Origin: Providencia stuartii
Lineage (GTDB): Bacteria > Pseudomonadota > Gammaproteobacteria > Enterobacterales > Enterobacteriaceae
Reading direction: 5' to 3'
Assembly: GCF_029277985.1 (NCBI RefSeq)
Contig: NZ_CP119546.1
Span: 3,906,001-3,970,000 of the forward strand
DNA length: 64,000 nt
The notes under the pieces were generated by a model that saw nothing but the letters and a program-made list of their open reading frames with translations, was not told the DNA's origin and ran no database searches. Below are positions 18,299 to 29,286 of the stretch, piece after piece (within the stretch, counting starts at the first letter, position 1; each line of letters opens with the position of its first letter). The position numbers and the translations under genes are program-made.

Positions 18299-19081
18299 TT
18301 ATGGCTGTTTTGCGAGTTTATCCCGCATCACCCATTGGCTCAAACAAACTAAAATTAGCGACATTAACAACAATACCGTCGCCAAGGCATTAACCTCAGG
18401 AGAAACACCGACTTTCACCATCGAGTAAATCTTTAACGGTAAAATTTCATAGCTTGGCCCCGTCACAAATGATGAAACGACCACATCATCCATAGATAAG
18501 GTAAAGCTCAATAGCCACCCAGCAACAACAGCGGGTAATGCTAACGGGAGGATAATCTTGCGTAAAATTGTAAACTCCCCAGCCCCAAGGTCCCTAGCTG
18601 CCTCCAACATTTTCACATCAAAGTCCTTCAATCTGGCATAGACGGTCACCACAACGAAAGGTAGGCAGAATGTAATATGTGAAAATAGCAACGACCAAAA
18701 ACCGAGAGAAACCCCTAAGAGCATAAATAATACCAGCAGAGAAATTGCCATCACGATATCAGGAGACATCATGACGACAAACAGCATGCCACCGACAAAC
18801 GGTTTTCCTCTAAAACGGTAACGAAACAGTGCAACGGCTGTTAATGTGCCAATTATCGTAGCAAATGTCGCCGAAATAACAGCCATCGTCAACGAATGCC
18901 CTGCCGCCTGTAATAAGCTATCGTTATTTATTAATAGTTCATACCATTTGGTTGAAAAGCCCTGCCAATTAATTCCAAAACGGGATTCATTGAAGGAATT
19001 AACAATCAAAATGATAATTGGAATATAAAGATAAGCGTAGACGATGGCCATAAAGCCACCTCGTAACGTGCGACCGATCAT
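18299..19081 (-). CDS. potC: Spermidine/putrescine ABC transporter permease
   Basis: A 260-residue inner-membrane permease of the MetI type with six predicted membrane segments. The cytoplasmic loop that contacts the ATPase is visible as [20 protein letters not shown] at about residues 161-180. The N-terminal YAYLYIPIIILIVNSFNES is characteristic of PotC. Its start overlaps the potB stop by four bases, so the two are coupled. Confidence 0.93.
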   Translation of the reverse strand: MIGRTLRGGFMAIVYAYLYIPIIILIVNSFNESRFGINWQGFSTKWYELLINNDSLLQAAGHSLTMAVISATFATIIGTLTAVALFRYRFRGKPFVGGMLFVVMMSPDIVMAISLLVLFMLLGVSLGFWSLLFSHITFCLPFVVVTVYARLKDFDVKMLEAARDLGAGEFTILRKIILPLALPAVVAGWLLSFTLSMDDVVVSSFVTGPSYEILPLKIYSMVKVGVSPEVNALATVLLLMSLILVCLSQWVMRDKLAKQP

Positions 19082-19941
19082 TCTTCATACGCCTTTTTAT
19101 TCAAAAGCTTAGCAGCTCGGTAATACACATACAGCAACAGTCCCATCATCACAGTCAAGAAGATGCTGGTTGCCGCACCAAACGGCCAATCACGGATATT
19201 CAGGAATTGACTCTTAATAACGTTCCCTATTAAGAGATTTTTTGCTCCTCCCATTAAATCCGCAACATAAAACAGCCCCATCGCCGGTAATAACACCAGT
19301 AAACAACCCGCGATAATACCGGGCATAGTGAGCGGAATAATGATCTTTATGAAGGTCTGAAATTTATTCGCACCAAGGTCTCTCGCCGCTTCTAAATAAG
19401 ATTTGTCGAGTTTTTCAATACTGGAATAAAGCGGCATTACCATGAAGGGCAATAGAATATAGATAAGGCCTAATACAACCGCTTCAGGTGTATACATCAA
19501 GCGTATCGGTTTATCGATAATGCCTATCCACAACAAAAAATCATTTAAATACCCTTTGGTACTCAAAAAAACTTTTAATCCATAAATACGGATTAGAGAA
19601 TTAGTCCAAAAAGGTACGATCAGCAGAAAAAGCATTAAAGGTTGCAGACGTTTTGGTAACTTTGCCAGAATAAAAGCGAATGGATAGCCAATAATTAAAC
19701 AAAAAAACGTGGCGACCAATGCCATATTCAGTGAATGAAGCATCACTTCCGCATACATGGGATCCGATAAACGGAGATAGTTATCCCATGTAAAGATCAG
19801 ATCGACAAGGTTAGTATCACTGCGCGTCAAAAAGCTAGTACCAATGATCATGATGTTTGGTAAAAAGACAAATAGCAGTAACCAAGCTACCACGCCTGTA
19901 ATGATAACGTTTTGTAAGATCTTATGTTTACGCCGGATCAT
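19078..19941 (-). CDS. potB: Spermidine/putrescine ABC transporter permease
   Basis: A 287-residue MetI-type permease, close to E. coli PotB (285). It contains the [16 protein letters not shown] opening, the [16 protein letters not shown] segment and the [20 protein letters not shown] coupling loop. I chose the ATG at 19941 because a GGGAGGT site stands before it; a start at 19965 adds eight residues only. It overlaps the end of potA by 14 bases, a compact operon layout. Confidence 0.92.
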   Translation of the reverse strand: MIRRKHKILQNVIITGVVAWLLLFVFLPNIMIIGTSFLTRSDTNLVDLIFTWDNYLRLSDPMYAEVMLHSLNMALVATFFCLIIGYPFAFILAKLPKRLQPLMLFLLIVPFWTNSLIRIYGLKVFLSTKGYLNDFLLWIGIIDKPIRLMYTPEAVVLGLIYILLPFMVMPLYSSIEKLDKSYLEAARDLGANKFQTFIKIIIPLTMPGIIAGCLLVLLPAMGLFYVADLMGGAKNLLIGNVIKSQFLNIRDWPFGAATSIFLTVMMGLLLYVYYRAAKLLNKKAYEE

Positions 19942-21037
19942 CCAGTACCACCTCCCAGCTTTCAACCCAAGTTACAGCAACTTTTTGGTTTAAGGAGTGG
20001 TCTACGTCTGGATCATCCTCATTAAAGAATTCGCTGACCATGATAATTTTGCCATCTTCCATCTCTACCACAGAATCTAGCGTCATCCCTTTATAATTGC
20101 GCTCACGAACATAGCCAATTAAACCAGGATGATTTTCTGCATCATTCACCTCTTCTACGCGCAAATCTTCTGGGCGTAATAAGACATGAACAGATTGCCC
20201 TTCTTTAACAGGAAGAGCGGTAAAGATATCACATTCATGGCCCTCAACATTGGCGCGAATACGTTGTTCATCAATGCGATATAGCACTTTCGCATCAAAA
20301 ATGTTGATTTCACCAATAAATTGAGCAACAAAGAGATTTTTAGGCTCTTCATATATTTCTCGTGGTGAGCCATCCTGCTCTATTTTGCCTTCACGCATCA
20401 CGATAATACGGTCAGACATCGCAAGTGCTTCTTCTTGATCATGCGTGACGAAAATAAACGTTATCCCCAGCTTACGTTGCAATGCTTTTAACTCATTTTG
20501 CATTTGCTTACGCAATTTATAATCTAGGGCAGATAAAGATTCATCCAGCAGGAGGACTTTTGGGCGATTAACGACAGCCCGAGCAATAGCAACTCGTTGT
20601 TGTTGTCCGCCAGACAGCTGGTTTGGACGACGTTGCGCGAAATCCTCTAATTGCACCATACGCAATGCTTGATCAACACGTTTCTGGATCTCATCTGCGG
20701 GTGTTTTTTGCATGCGTAGACCAAAAGCGACGTTATCAAAAACAGTCATATGTGGGAACAAAGCATAGCTCTGAAATACCGTATTCACAAAACGCTGTTC
20801 TGCTGGAATATCAGTAATATCCTGGCCGTCAAGGATGATTTTGCCTTCATCAACATCTTCTAAGCCGGCAATTAAACGTAAAACGGTTGTTTTGCCACAG
20901 CCAGAAGGCCCTAAAATGGTTAAAAACTCACCATTTTGGATGGTTAAGTCAAGCTCGGAAATAATTTGTTTGCCATCAAAAGCTTTATTTAATGCTTTTA
21001 ATTCGACGAGTGGTGTCAGAGAGGTTGTCTCAGTCAT
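19928..21037 (-). CDS. potA: Spermidine/putrescine ABC transporter ATPase
   Basis: A 369-residue ATPase that powers the PotBC channel. Walker A is GPSGCGKTT (about residues 43-51), the Q-loop is in [11 protein letters not shown], the signature LSGGQQQR and the Walker [12 protein letters not shown] are intact, and the H-loop is in FVTHDQEEA. Beyond residue 240 lies the TOBE-like regulatory domain ([13 protein letters not shown]). First gene of the potABCD operon. Confidence 0.94.
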   Translation of the reverse strand: MTETTSLTPLVELKALNKAFDGKQIISELDLTIQNGEFLTILGPSGCGKTTVLRLIAGLEDVDEGKIILDGQDITDIPAEQRFVNTVFQSYALFPHMTVFDNVAFGLRMQKTPADEIQKRVDQALRMVQLEDFAQRRPNQLSGGQQQRVAIARAVVNRPKVLLLDESLSALDYKLRKQMQNELKALQRKLGITFIFVTHDQEEALAMSDRIIVMREGKIEQDGSPREIYEEPKNLFVAQFIGEINIFDAKVLYRIDEQRIRANVEGHECDIFTALPVKEGQSVHVLLRPEDLRVEEVNDAENHPGLIGYVRERNYKGMTLDSVVEMEDGKIIMVSEFFNEDDPDVDHSLNQKVAVTWVESWEVVLDDPA

Positions 21038-21828
21038 TTATGCTACACTCTATCCCTATGAATAATGCAGATAGAACCGCTACCGTTAAAGACTGTGTAA
21101 GCTTATCGGAGATTGACTCTTCTTATCTTCCCCAGCAAAGCCCAAAACCAGTAGCGCCATTTAAATTTCATTAAGTGGTGCATGATAAACACTGTTTGCT
21201 CAAATTGAAAGCCATTTTCAGCATTTTGTTTGCCTTTCGTTATGAAAACTCAATGAAATTATTGTCTTTACGAAAAAAATAAGCCACTTAACCATAGCAA
21301 CATGAATCGGCAACCCTTTGTAAGATAATCATAAAGGCAACTTAAGTTAGATTTTCATTATTCATAACATAAACAGCATGAATACTGATTAAAGTTTGAT
21401 ACAACTCTATGAAAAAAATAGACAATAGGGATACATAAAAGTTAAAAATCGCTCTGCTCGACCATATTATCAATACATTTTTTGCAATTGAATTTCAAAA
21501 ATAGATAGTCAGTAACACTAATAACATAGGCTCAAAATAAATCCTGCTTTATTTATTCTGTGACCTCTCGCAAACTTTTCACTTAAATGAAATGTAATAT
21601 CGATAATATTAATCAATGTCATGTTATTGACCACATCTAACTGAATACAATCATCTTATTAAAAATAAATAGATAGGCATCCGCTATTCATAATCGCATC
21701 TCTTTTAGCCGCAGCACATTCCTCTTACATTTTTAGGCTAGCAGAAACAGCATTCAATTATGAATAAACAGAAGCTCCTTATTGGGGCTATTACACGATT
21801 CCATTGGATAAATATGTGAGTAAATAAC
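21038..21828. other. Divergent intergenic region between potA and fumarase
   Basis: About 790 bases of AT-rich sequence that must hold divergent promoters for potABCD and the fumarase. I found no gene and no convincing FNR, CRP or Fur palindrome by eye. Confidence 0.5.
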
Positions 21829-23475
21829 ATGTCTAATAATGAATTTTTTTATCAACCGCCTTATCCTTTATCTGTAGACAATACTGAATATTATCAGTTA
21901 AGTGACAAATACGTTTCTGTAGAGACATTCGCAGGTAAAGAGATCTTAAAAATTGAACCGGAAGCGCTAACCATTTTGGCTCAACACGCCGTCTATGATT
22001 CTCAATTTTTCTTAAGAGCAGCGCACCAAAGGCAAGTAGCGGCGATATTATCTGATCCAGAGTCAAGTGAAAATGATAGGTATGTCGCGTTACAACTTTT
22101 ACGTAATGCCGAAATCTCCGCTAAAGGAATTTTACCGAACTGCCAAGATACCGGTACCACAACCATTGTTGCTAAAAAAGGCCAACAAGTTTGGACTGAT
22201 TGTAATGATGCAGAAGCTTTATCTCGTGGTGTTTATAATGTCTTCAAACAAGAGAACCTTCGCTTTTCTCAAAATGCCGCGCTAGATATGTATACTGAGG
22301 TCAATACCGGCACTAATTTGCCTGCTCAAATTGATATTTTTGCCACTGAAGGAGAGGAATATCACTTCTTGTTTGTGAATAAAGGCGCCGGTTCTGCCAA
22401 TAAATCGGCTCTATTCCAAGAAACCAAGACTATTTTAGAACCGAATAAACTAAAAGCTTTCCTGATCGAAAAAATGAAAGCATTAGGAACCACCGCATGC
22501 CCTCCATACCATATCGCTTTTGTGATTGGAGGAACCTCTGCTGAAGCGACATTAAAAGCCGCAAAACTGGCTTCAACAAAATATTATGACAATTTACCCA
22601 CCTCGGGTAATCAATATGGTCAAGCATTTAGAGATATCGAACTCGAAAATACCTTACTTGAAGCAACTCGCCATTTTGGTTTTGGTGCTCAATTTGGTGG
22701 TAAATATTTTGCGCATGATGTCAGAGTGGTGCGTTTACCTCGTCATGGAGGATCTTGCCCAATTGGTTTAGCCATTTCCTGTTCCTCTGACCGTAATATT
22801 AAAGCAAAAATCAACAAACAAGGCTTATGGATTGAAAAAATGGAACACAATCCTGCGCAATATATCCCCGAATCTTTACGCCAACATCATGAAGCTAAAG
22901 TCGTTCATATAGACCTGAACCAACCAATGCAAGCGATATTGACAGAATTAAGCAAACATCCTGTATCCACTCGCGTTTCCCTTAGCGGTCCATTGATTAT
23001 TGCGCGCGATATCGCACATATGAAGCTTAAAGAACGCCTAGATAATGGAGAAGAGCTACCACAATATTTTAAAGATCATATGGTTTATTACGCAGGTCCA
23101 GCCAAAAAGCCCGAAGATAAAGTTTCTGGCTCATTAGGCCCAACGACAGGTAACCGTATGGATCCGTATGTTGATCTATTCCAATCTCATGGCGGCAGCA
23201 TGCTCATGCTGGCAAAAGGTAATCGAACCCAAGCGGTCACTGACGCATGTAAAAAACACGGTGGCTTTTATTTAGGCAGTATTGGTGGCTCAGCAGCCAT
23301 CTTAGCGCAAGAATACGTCAAAAGTTTAAGTTGCCTTGAATATCCAGAGCTTGGTATGGAGGCAGTTTGGAAAATGGAGGTTGAAGGACTTCCTGCCTTT
23401 ATTTTAGTTGACGATAAAGGCAATAATTTTTTCGAACAAGTACAAAATCAAACTTGCCAACGTTGTGTTAAATAA
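21829..23475 (+). CDS. fumA: Class I fumarate hydratase
   Basis: A 548-residue iron-sulfur fumarase that interconverts fumarate and malate in the TCA cycle or in anaerobic fumarate formation. It is collinear with E. coli FumA/FumB. The three cysteines that ligate the [4Fe-4S] cluster are at the same positions: Cys105 (CQDTGT), Cys224 ([10 protein letters not shown]) and Cys318 (AISCSSD). The C-terminus ends CQRCVK as in E. coli. FumA cannot be told from FumB by sequence alone; no dcuB lies next to it, unlike fumB in E. coli. Monocistronic, followed by a strong terminator. Confidence 0.94.
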   Translation: MSNNEFFYQPPYPLSVDNTEYYQLSDKYVSVETFAGKEILKIEPEALTILAQHAVYDSQFFLRAAHQRQVAAILSDPESSENDRYVALQLLRNAEISAKGILPNCQDTGTTTIVAKKGQQVWTDCNDAEALSRGVYNVFKQENLRFSQNAALDMYTEVNTGTNLPAQIDIFATEGEEYHFLFVNKGAGSANKSALFQETKTILEPNKLKAFLIEKMKALGTTACPPYHIAFVIGGTSAEATLKAAKLASTKYYDNLPTSGNQYGQAFRDIELENTLLEATRHFGFGAQFGGKYFAHDVRVVRLPRHGGSCPIGLAISCSSDRNIKAKINKQGLWIEKMEHNPAQYIPESLRQHHEAKVVHIDLNQPMQAILTELSKHPVSTRVSLSGPLIIARDIAHMKLKERLDNGEELPQYFKDHMVYYAGPAKKPEDKVSGSLGPTTGNRMDPYVDLFQSHGGSMLMLAKGNRTQAVTDACKKHGGFYLGSIGGSAAILAQEYVKSLSCLEYPELGMEAVWKMEVEGLPAFILVDDKGNNFFEQVQNQTCQRCVK

Positions 23476-23482
23476 ATAAAAA

Positions 23483-23520
23483 ATAACGGCGACTAAATTC
23501 AATCGTCGCCGTTTTTTATT
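23483..23520. terminator. Strong bidirectional terminator after fumarase
   Basis: Arms AACGGCGAC (23485-23493) and GTCGCCGTT (23505-23513) form a nine-pair stem, followed by TTTT on the plus side and with an A-rich run (23476-23484) on the other side. It can serve both the fumarase and fimbrial operon 2, which converge here. Confidence 0.9.
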
Positions 23521-23627
23521 TAAGGCCATATCATTAACAACAATAGCCGATTTACTGTCACCGTCAGCATATTGAGCGGTTTAAAAAAATGTCATTCCCT
23601 GACAAATACTCTCCTTAAAAATCATGA

Positions 23628-24593
23628 TTAGTAATAGTTTATCCTAACGATCGTTGAAGCATTAAATGGTCCGGTTTTCACCGCACTTACTTTCTTGACC
23701 GATGCGTTATAAGTACGAGTGATTGAGGTGCTCCCTGTAGGTAGAGAACCGAAAAACTGGAAATAGTTAAATTTTACGCGACCACCTTGATCGTCAAATA
23801 TGGTGAGGTTAGTACCATTTTTTAAATCAATCGCATAATCACCATTGAGATTATCCGTTGTTTCAAAGCTCACATTCATTGAGAAATTATCTAAACACCC
23901 TCGTTTTGCCGCTTGTAGTTGAAATTCCTTTTTAAACTCTTTTCCTTGGTTAAGGTCGGTTATCATCAATTGGCCAAAATCAATTTGTTGAGATTCTGGA
24001 TAAACTTTAATCTCCGCCCCGCATTTCAAAAAACGGATACCTTTTAATCCTGAAATCGCATACCTTAAGTTTTTCGCTCCTGGTGTAAAGTTAATGCCTC
24101 CACTTCCATCAAATTGGAAAACCGTAAATTGGTTATCGCCCGTATAATTACCTGAAGGGGGAACCACACCAGTTACCTTAATATACAGAGAAAATGTCAC
24201 AGTGACAGTGACACTCTGCCCTTTACGGATAGGTTTAGTACCTAAGCTTACGCTCTGTTGATTTCTTTCGAGCTGAATACCTTTATAATTCGCGCCCAAT
24301 AACAACCCTGTTCCCAATTTTTGAGAAGTTGGGTTGAAATACATATGAACAACGTCAACGGCATCGCCTATAACATTGTCACAATAAACGGTAACCGTCA
24401 TCGGGTTTGATTGCCAGATCACGGTATTTGCTGGTGTATCCGAGGGGATCGCTAATTGACCGACAGGTACTGCCGGTTTAATCACTTCTCCGGTTCCGTA
24501 TTCCACACAATCTAAAGCGAATACTCTCGTACTAAAAAATGCCAATAGCAGAAAAACAGGGAGTCTGCTGTATTTAATCAATCTGTGTATCAT
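23628..24593 (-). CDS. Fimbrial adhesin / two-domain tip protein (operon 2)
   Basis: A 321-residue exported protein (signal ends VFA, about residue 26), last in operon 2. The N-terminal half (LDCVEYGTGEV to about residue 175, with a second cysteine in VYCDN) looks like a receptor domain; the C-terminal half (FLKCGAEIKVYPESQQIDFGQL, then AAKRGCLDNF) is a pilin domain with two cysteines, ending VRINYY. Size and placement fit a two-domain tip adhesin as in type 1 or S fimbriae. The ligand cannot be told. Confidence 0.7.
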   Translation of the reverse strand: MIHRLIKYSRLPVFLLLAFFSTRVFALDCVEYGTGEVIKPAVPVGQLAIPSDTPANTVIWQSNPMTVTVYCDNVIGDAVDVVHMYFNPTSQKLGTGLLLGANYKGIQLERNQQSVSLGTKPIRKGQSVTVTVTFSLYIKVTGVVPPSGNYTGDNQFTVFQFDGSGGINFTPGAKNLRYAISGLKGIRFLKCGAEIKVYPESQQIDFGQLMITDLNQGKEFKKEFQLQAAKRGCLDNFSMNVSFETTDNLNGDYAIDLKNGTNLTIFDDQGGRVKFNYFQFFGSLPTGSTSITRTYNASVKKVSAVKTGPFNASTIVRINYY

Positions 24594-24608
24594 GAGTTAT
24601 ACACCTTA

Positions 24609-25160
24609 TTAGAGATAGGCAATGCTCAATGTAATTTGTGTTTTGATATTACCTACAGTTAAGTCTTTTCGAGGAAGATAGCTTTCTAACATTGAATAAA
24701 GAGTAATTTGCTGGTTATCATCAAAGTAAACCGAGTAATTACGATATTCTCCGTTTGGCACTGTATTGCCATTTTTATCAATTAATCTAATCCCATAACC
24801 TTTCAATATCGTTTTACCGCCAAATAAATTACGATCCGTACTTTCTGTGGGTTCGGAAATAAACATAATCCGAACAACGGGTTCTCTATCATCGCGATTA
24901 AACGAAGGGAAAATGCAATCATCAAATTTTAATTTAATTTCTTGCTGAGGACTCCTATCCCCTATTTCATGAAAGAAATTAAGAGAAATTGGTCCCAAAT
25001 CAATATTTTGATCTAACGATGAAAAGCTGATCTTGCAAGGCAATGAAACAACACGCCCAGTAAAATTCAGGTCGCCTTTCATCATGCTGCTATCTGCATA
25101 AACATTCCCTGTTAGCAGCAAAGAAATAAAAAAACATATTGATACGTAGCAATTTCTCAT
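24609..25160 (-). CDS. Minor fimbrial subunit (operon 2)
   Basis: A 183-residue pilin, signal ending NVYA, then DLNFTGRVVSLPCKISFSS with the first cysteine, IDLGPISLNFF, and the second cysteine in LKFDDCIFPS. The C-terminus ends LSIAYL. It is the only minor subunit between chaperone and adhesin in this operon, so it is likely the tip adaptor. Gaps to both neighbours are short (nine and 15 bases), consistent with one transcript. Confidence 0.83.
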   Translation of the reverse strand: MRNCYVSICFFISLLLTGNVYADSSMMKGDLNFTGRVVSLPCKISFSSLDQNIDLGPISLNFFHEIGDRSPQQEIKLKFDDCIFPSFNRDDREPVVRIMFISEPTESTDRNLFGGKTILKGYGIRLIDKNGNTVPNGEYRNYSVYFDDNQQITLYSMLESYLPRKDLTVGNIKTQITLSIAYL

Positions 25161-25169
25161 GGCCGGATC

Positions 25170-25898
25170 CTATTTACTTTCTTTAGATAATTGACAAATA
25201 GATGCAGCACATTGGTAAGTCAGCATTTTCATACCACCGTAATCATCCATATACCCTGTATACAGTTGACTAAATGGCGTCGCTGGTACGGTTACCGTTT
25301 CCTTTGACATCGGGGCTATCATGACACTTTCAAAACCAGGAAAATTACTCGTGGAATGGCTACTTAAATAACCTAGAGTCACATAGTATTTTGTCGGATT
25401 TTCTATCAGCAATTGATTACCTGTATGGGTATACTTCAACTCTTTCGCCCACACTTTATCGCTATTGTTTTCAATCTGTGATGGCCGATAAAACATTTTC
25501 AAACGGCTCTGAATTGCAATTTGCACCACGTTTTCTTTATCCGCAACCGGTGGAATTTCACGGACATTCAAATAAAATAATGATTCTCTATCTTGGGGTA
25601 ATTTATCCAATCCCTCAGTTTTAATGACTTTTATCTGATTTTTAGCGTTCGGTTCAACGCGCTGCATAGGCGGAAGCACAGTAAAAGGTGCTGAGACTTT
25701 ATTCCCCTTATCATCTTCTATCCATGACTGTGCAAGATAAGGCATCGTTTTGCTTTGGTTATTAATAACTAAGCTGACAGATTTGTCCTGACCGGGGAAA
25801 ATGATCCTTGTACGGTCGATATTGATTGCCGCAGACGCTGTTTGTAATCCTATAAATATGAGCGAAAAGCAAACAGAGGCTTTATACAATTTATTCAT
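25170..25898 (-). CDS. Periplasmic fimbrial chaperone (operon 2)
   Basis: A 242-residue PapD-family chaperone: signal ends TASAA, then INIDRTRIIFPGQDKSVSL with the cleft arginine, PYLAQSWIEDDKGNKVSAPF, the hydrophobic FTVLPPMQRVEPNAK strand and LFYLNVREIPP. It is clearly homologous to the chaperone of operon 1 and shares a C-terminal cysteine pair (YQCAASIC). It folds the operon 2 subunits and hands them to the usher. Confidence 0.92.
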   Translation of the reverse strand: MNKLYKASVCFSLIFIGLQTASAAINIDRTRIIFPGQDKSVSLVINNQSKTMPYLAQSWIEDDKGNKVSAPFTVLPPMQRVEPNAKNQIKVIKTEGLDKLPQDRESLFYLNVREIPPVADKENVVQIAIQSRLKMFYRPSQIENNSDKVWAKELKYTHTGNQLLIENPTKYYVTLGYLSSHSTSNFPGFESVMIAPMSKETVTVPATPFSQLYTGYMDDYGGMKMLTYQCAASICQLSKESK

Positions 25899-25909
25899 AA
25901 CACTTTCCT

Positions 25910-28405
25910 TTAAAGGCAGGGAATCAAAACTTTACTTTGTTCTTTTTCAGAGAAACTCGTGAAATTCAATTGGCACTGCGCATTTCCGCCTGACCATTTG
26001 ACGCTATATTGCTCTTCTGGATTAATACCCGTTAAATATACGATGCCGTTATCTCCGATAATGCCAACTTCTCTACCTGTGTTTATTTCAATCACGCTGG
26101 TTCCTAATGGCGGGAATTTCCCATTTTCTAAACGAACAACCGCCAAAATACGTTTACCTTGATTAGCGCTAATAGCTTGATAACCAATTGCACCTTCAGT
26201 TAAGGTTTTACCAATAATGTTGTCATTCACATCAACATCATCAGGTAACGTGTTCATATCGATATACACATCAGAGTTAGAGAAACTATTTAAATTTGTG
26301 GCAACACCGATACCAAATCGGTTGGTAACTGATTGACCGTTATCGATAGAAATACCCGCAACATTACCGCTATCAATCATGACTCGTGGTTCATTATTTG
26401 TGCCATTACGGTGCAATGCAGCGCCATATTTAGTCGCTGTCATCGAACCATACCAGCTTCCACCCAATGCACGGTATGAATTGACATTATCTGTACCATT
26501 CATATTCAGCACACCATAAGGTGAAGAATATTGATAAGTACCACTAATACTCGGCTCCATGCGACCAAGTTCACGCTTATCACCGCCAGCACGTAAGCTC
26601 CAGTAATTGTTATTTATATTCTCACTGTAATACGCGACTGATTGATTTAAGCTTTTGCCTCCATTCGCATATTGCATGTCATAGCTAACAGAAGCACCAC
26701 TTTCTAATGGAATTGAAAACGATAAATAAGCTTGGTTATCATCTGTTTCCTGATATTTGATTTTATTCAGTGAGAATGTGGCAGAAATATTTCTTATATC
26801 ACCAATATTAAATAATTTGCTCACACTCATCCCAAAGGATGTGGTCGATTCGCTATTCCAAAATTGATGGTGAGACGCATTAAAATATAGCGTGACATCC
26901 AACGGACTAATGTATTGGTTAAACGATGCGGTATATACGTTTTTATCCCGCCTAAAATCAAGTATGCCGTTCGCTGCATCAATATATTGCGGCATGGTCA
27001 AAAATTCTTTTTCCGAGAATTTATAACCCGCAAAGGTGACTTGCGAATTCGTTGATTCAAAACGTTTCGAGTAATTTAAGCGATAACTGTTTCCTGAATA
27101 GGTGCCAAAATGATCTAATCTTGCGTATGTGCGAGTGATATCAAAAGAAATCGCACCAAATTGATTCATATTTTGACCAATACCTAAGTTAAACGCTTGG
27201 TAATCGTTATTGCTGATTGTTGCGATCAAACCACCAAATAATGAAGTATTACTTAAAACGCCGTAAGACATTTCTCCAGAGATAAATCGAGGCTCAACAC
27301 GCTGTGAATGTCCAAATGGGCTCGACTCCCCAGCAGAGAATTTATATAAAAACTGACCTTGTCGCGTCAAAAATGGTAATGATGCGGCTGTTACTTGGTA
27401 TTGGGTTTTAGTTCCATTTTCCTCTTCCACCGTAACATCTAAGGTACCTTGCACCGCCTCAGTGATATCCTGAATATTAAAAGGTCCTGGTGCAACCCGG
27501 GTTTGCTTAATCACCCGCCCATTTTGAGAAATAATGACGGTCGCGTTCGTTTGAGCGATCCCTGTAATTTGTGGAGCATAACCACGCATCGAAGGCGGTA
27601 GCATACGAGTATCACTAAAGAGTGATACACCAATAAAACGGAAACTATCGAATATATCCGTTTTTAGGTATGACTCACCCAATAAAATTTTAGCGCCTAA
27701 TTCGGGGAAAGCTCTAAATGCATAAATCTGTGTCCAATCGAACCGTTCATTGGTTTTACCTTGTGAACGGTTATATTGGTATTGATAATCTGCACGAAAA
27801 CGCCATGCCCCCAAATTCACCCCCGCGGTTCCGTTACTGCTAGCGCTAAAGGTTTCACTATTATTTTTAGGTGCTGAATAATTGGCAAAAAGATTGTAAT
27901 CAATAAATGCACCAGTAATTCCATTTTCCCATTGTGATGGTGGAACCCAATAAGGGTCATCATATTCCAGCCATGCTTGTGGTATTGAAAATAAAATATT
28001 TTGGTTAGCTTTATCAAAATGATAATTAATATCCATTGATTTAGGTAATTCAACACACTGATTATTTTCATGCTGTAAAATTTCATCGCTGACTTTCTTT
28101 TTCAATGAAAAAAGCTGAATCATTTTAGGCGTAATACAGAGTGCTGAAGTATCTTTATCAACTTCAGTGAATTTAATTAAATATTGTCCAGAGAGTTTAC
28201 GACCATTAAGGGTAATATCTGTTAAATATTCTCCCGCAGGTATAAAGTCTGGATTTGAGAATTGAGTGAGATCGATATTATCTCTGTCTTTTGCATCAAT
28301 AATATTCATATTAAACTCGACTGCTTTAGCTACGCTTGAGACGGAAAGTGCTAAAACAATGGAGAATAATAATTTATTTACTTTGAATTGAGGCAATAAA
28401 GACAT
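25910..28405 (-). CDS. Fimbrial outer-membrane usher (operon 2)
   Basis: An usher of about 831 residues with a signal ending SSVAKA, the N-terminal domain (VEFNMNIIDAKDRDNIDL), the plug segment PPSMRGYAPQITGIAQTNATV, GPFNIQDI, and C-terminal domains (EGAIGYQAISANQG, FPPLGTSVIEINTGREVGI). It aligns along its length with the operon 1 usher. I chose the ATG at 28405 (AGGGA site); a start at 28462 adds 19 residues ahead of the signal peptide and overlaps a hairpin. Confidence 0.93.
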   Translation of the reverse strand: MSLLPQFKVNKLLFSIVLALSVSSVAKAVEFNMNIIDAKDRDNIDLTQFSNPDFIPAGEYLTDITLNGRKLSGQYLIKFTEVDKDTSALCITPKMIQLFSLKKKVSDEILQHENNQCVELPKSMDINYHFDKANQNILFSIPQAWLEYDDPYWVPPSQWENGITGAFIDYNLFANYSAPKNNSETFSASSNGTAGVNLGAWRFRADYQYQYNRSQGKTNERFDWTQIYAFRAFPELGAKILLGESYLKTDIFDSFRFIGVSLFSDTRMLPPSMRGYAPQITGIAQTNATVIISQNGRVIKQTRVAPGPFNIQDITEAVQGTLDVTVEEENGTKTQYQVTAASLPFLTRQGQFLYKFSAGESSPFGHSQRVEPRFISGEMSYGVLSNTSLFGGLIATISNNDYQAFNLGIGQNMNQFGAISFDITRTYARLDHFGTYSGNSYRLNYSKRFESTNSQVTFAGYKFSEKEFLTMPQYIDAANGILDFRRDKNVYTASFNQYISPLDVTLYFNASHHQFWNSESTTSFGMSVSKLFNIGDIRNISATFSLNKIKYQETDDNQAYLSFSIPLESGASVSYDMQYANGGKSLNQSVAYYSENINNNYWSLRAGGDKRELGRMEPSISGTYQYSSPYGVLNMNGTDNVNSYRALGGSWYGSMTATKYGAALHRNGTNNEPRVMIDSGNVAGISIDNGQSVTNRFGIGVATNLNSFSNSDVYIDMNTLPDDVDVNDNIIGKTLTEGAIGYQAISANQGKRILAVVRLENGKFPPLGTSVIEINTGREVGIIGDNGIVYLTGINPEEQYSVKWSGGNAQCQLNFTSFSEKEQSKVLIPCL

Positions 28406-28447
28406 GATAATCCCTGTCATATAGGTAAACAAATCAAACCAAGAAAG

Positions 28448-28481
28448 GTAAGTAACAGGCAAAAAAAGACCTGTTACTTAC
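28448..28481 (-). terminator. Hairpin between major pilin and usher (operon 2)
   Basis: Perfect 12-base arms GTAAGTAACAGG (28448-28459) and CCTGTTACTTAC (28470-28481) flank a ten-base loop that holds a T run on the minus strand. It lies 129 bases after the major pilin stop and 43 before the usher start. No T run follows it, so it may be an attenuator or an mRNA-stabilising 3' end that keeps pilin expression high. Confidence 0.6.
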
Positions 28482-28609
28482 ATATACTCAAATAGTTCTA
28501 GTTTCATTTAGATGGTAATGAAAACTACCTGTAGAAATATAAATAACGATATACTCAAGTAGCGATATACACATCAATAATGAGATAACTTGAAATATAG
28601 CGAGTTAAA

Positions 28610-29170
28610 TTATAGGTAGTTTAAAGCGTAAGTTGCTTGAGAAATGATACTACCTGTTTCTACTTTACTACCGTTCGCTTCAACACGTGCGCTGAAAGTC
28701 AGTTTGTTTGGACCTTCAACCAGTGGAATTTCAATACTAGTATCACCTAGTTTCATCACTGCACCATCAGCGTTCAACAGACGAACACCAACACCTTTAG
28801 AAGTACCCGTGTTTGCTAACAGTTCAGTTTTCGTTGAGTCAGGCGTACCTGAGAAAGTCACTTTAACTTTGCTTACCGCTGGGAATGAAGCTTCTCCATT
28901 TTCGCCTTTAACTTCACCCAAATCACAGTTTTCTAATGCAATAGTATATTGAACATTTTGGCTGTATTTGTTACCTGTTTCTAAAACTTTATTTGCAACT
29001 TGACCTAAGTCGACGTTAACAGTACCGTCACCAGGCAGAGTACATGGAGCATTAATAACTTTACCTTTAAAGTTAATAACACCACTACCTTGGTCAACAG
29101 CTGCATTTGCAATACCTGTAGTGAATGATGCCGCAATAATGGTAGCTAAAGCAATTTTAGATAATTTCAT
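28610..29170 (-). CDS. Major fimbrial subunit (operon 2)
   Basis: A 186-residue pilin with signal peptide ending IANA, then VDQGSGVINFKGKVINAPCTLPGDG, the standard opening of the MrpA/PMF-type major pilins. The second cysteine lies in IALENCDLGEV, followed by VTFSGTPDS and a C-terminal TYALNYL. Strong AGGAAAA site. Codon use is less AT-biased than in the surrounding genes, as expected for an abundant protein. First structural gene of operon 2. Confidence 0.9.
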   Translation of the reverse strand: MKLSKIALATIIAASFTTGIANAAVDQGSGVINFKGKVINAPCTLPGDGTVNVDLGQVANKVLETGNKYSQNVQYTIALENCDLGEVKGENGEASFPAVSKVKVTFSGTPDSTKTELLANTGTSKGVGVRLLNADGAVMKLGDTSIEIPLVEGPNKLTFSARVEANGSKVETGSIISQATYALNYL

Positions 29171-29211
29171 ATTATTTTCCTATTTAAGAAAGACGACTGA
29201 CGTACAAACTC

Positions 29212-29233
29212 CCTAACGATATTGATCATTAGG
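29212..29233. promoter_or_regulatory. Imperfect 22-base dyad upstream of the operon 2 major pilin
   Basis: Arms CCTAACGAT (29212-29220) and ATCATTAGG (29225-29233) match in eight of nine positions around a four-base spacer. They lie in the 116-base gap between the MrpJ-like gene and the pilin, about 42-63 bases before the pilin start. This could be an operator; no similar copy was seen before the operon 1 pilin. Confidence 0.35.
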
Positions 29234-29286
29234 TAGAGATTAATTCTGTTATAGTTTAGAGAGACAACTGAATAATAATGTAAAGG

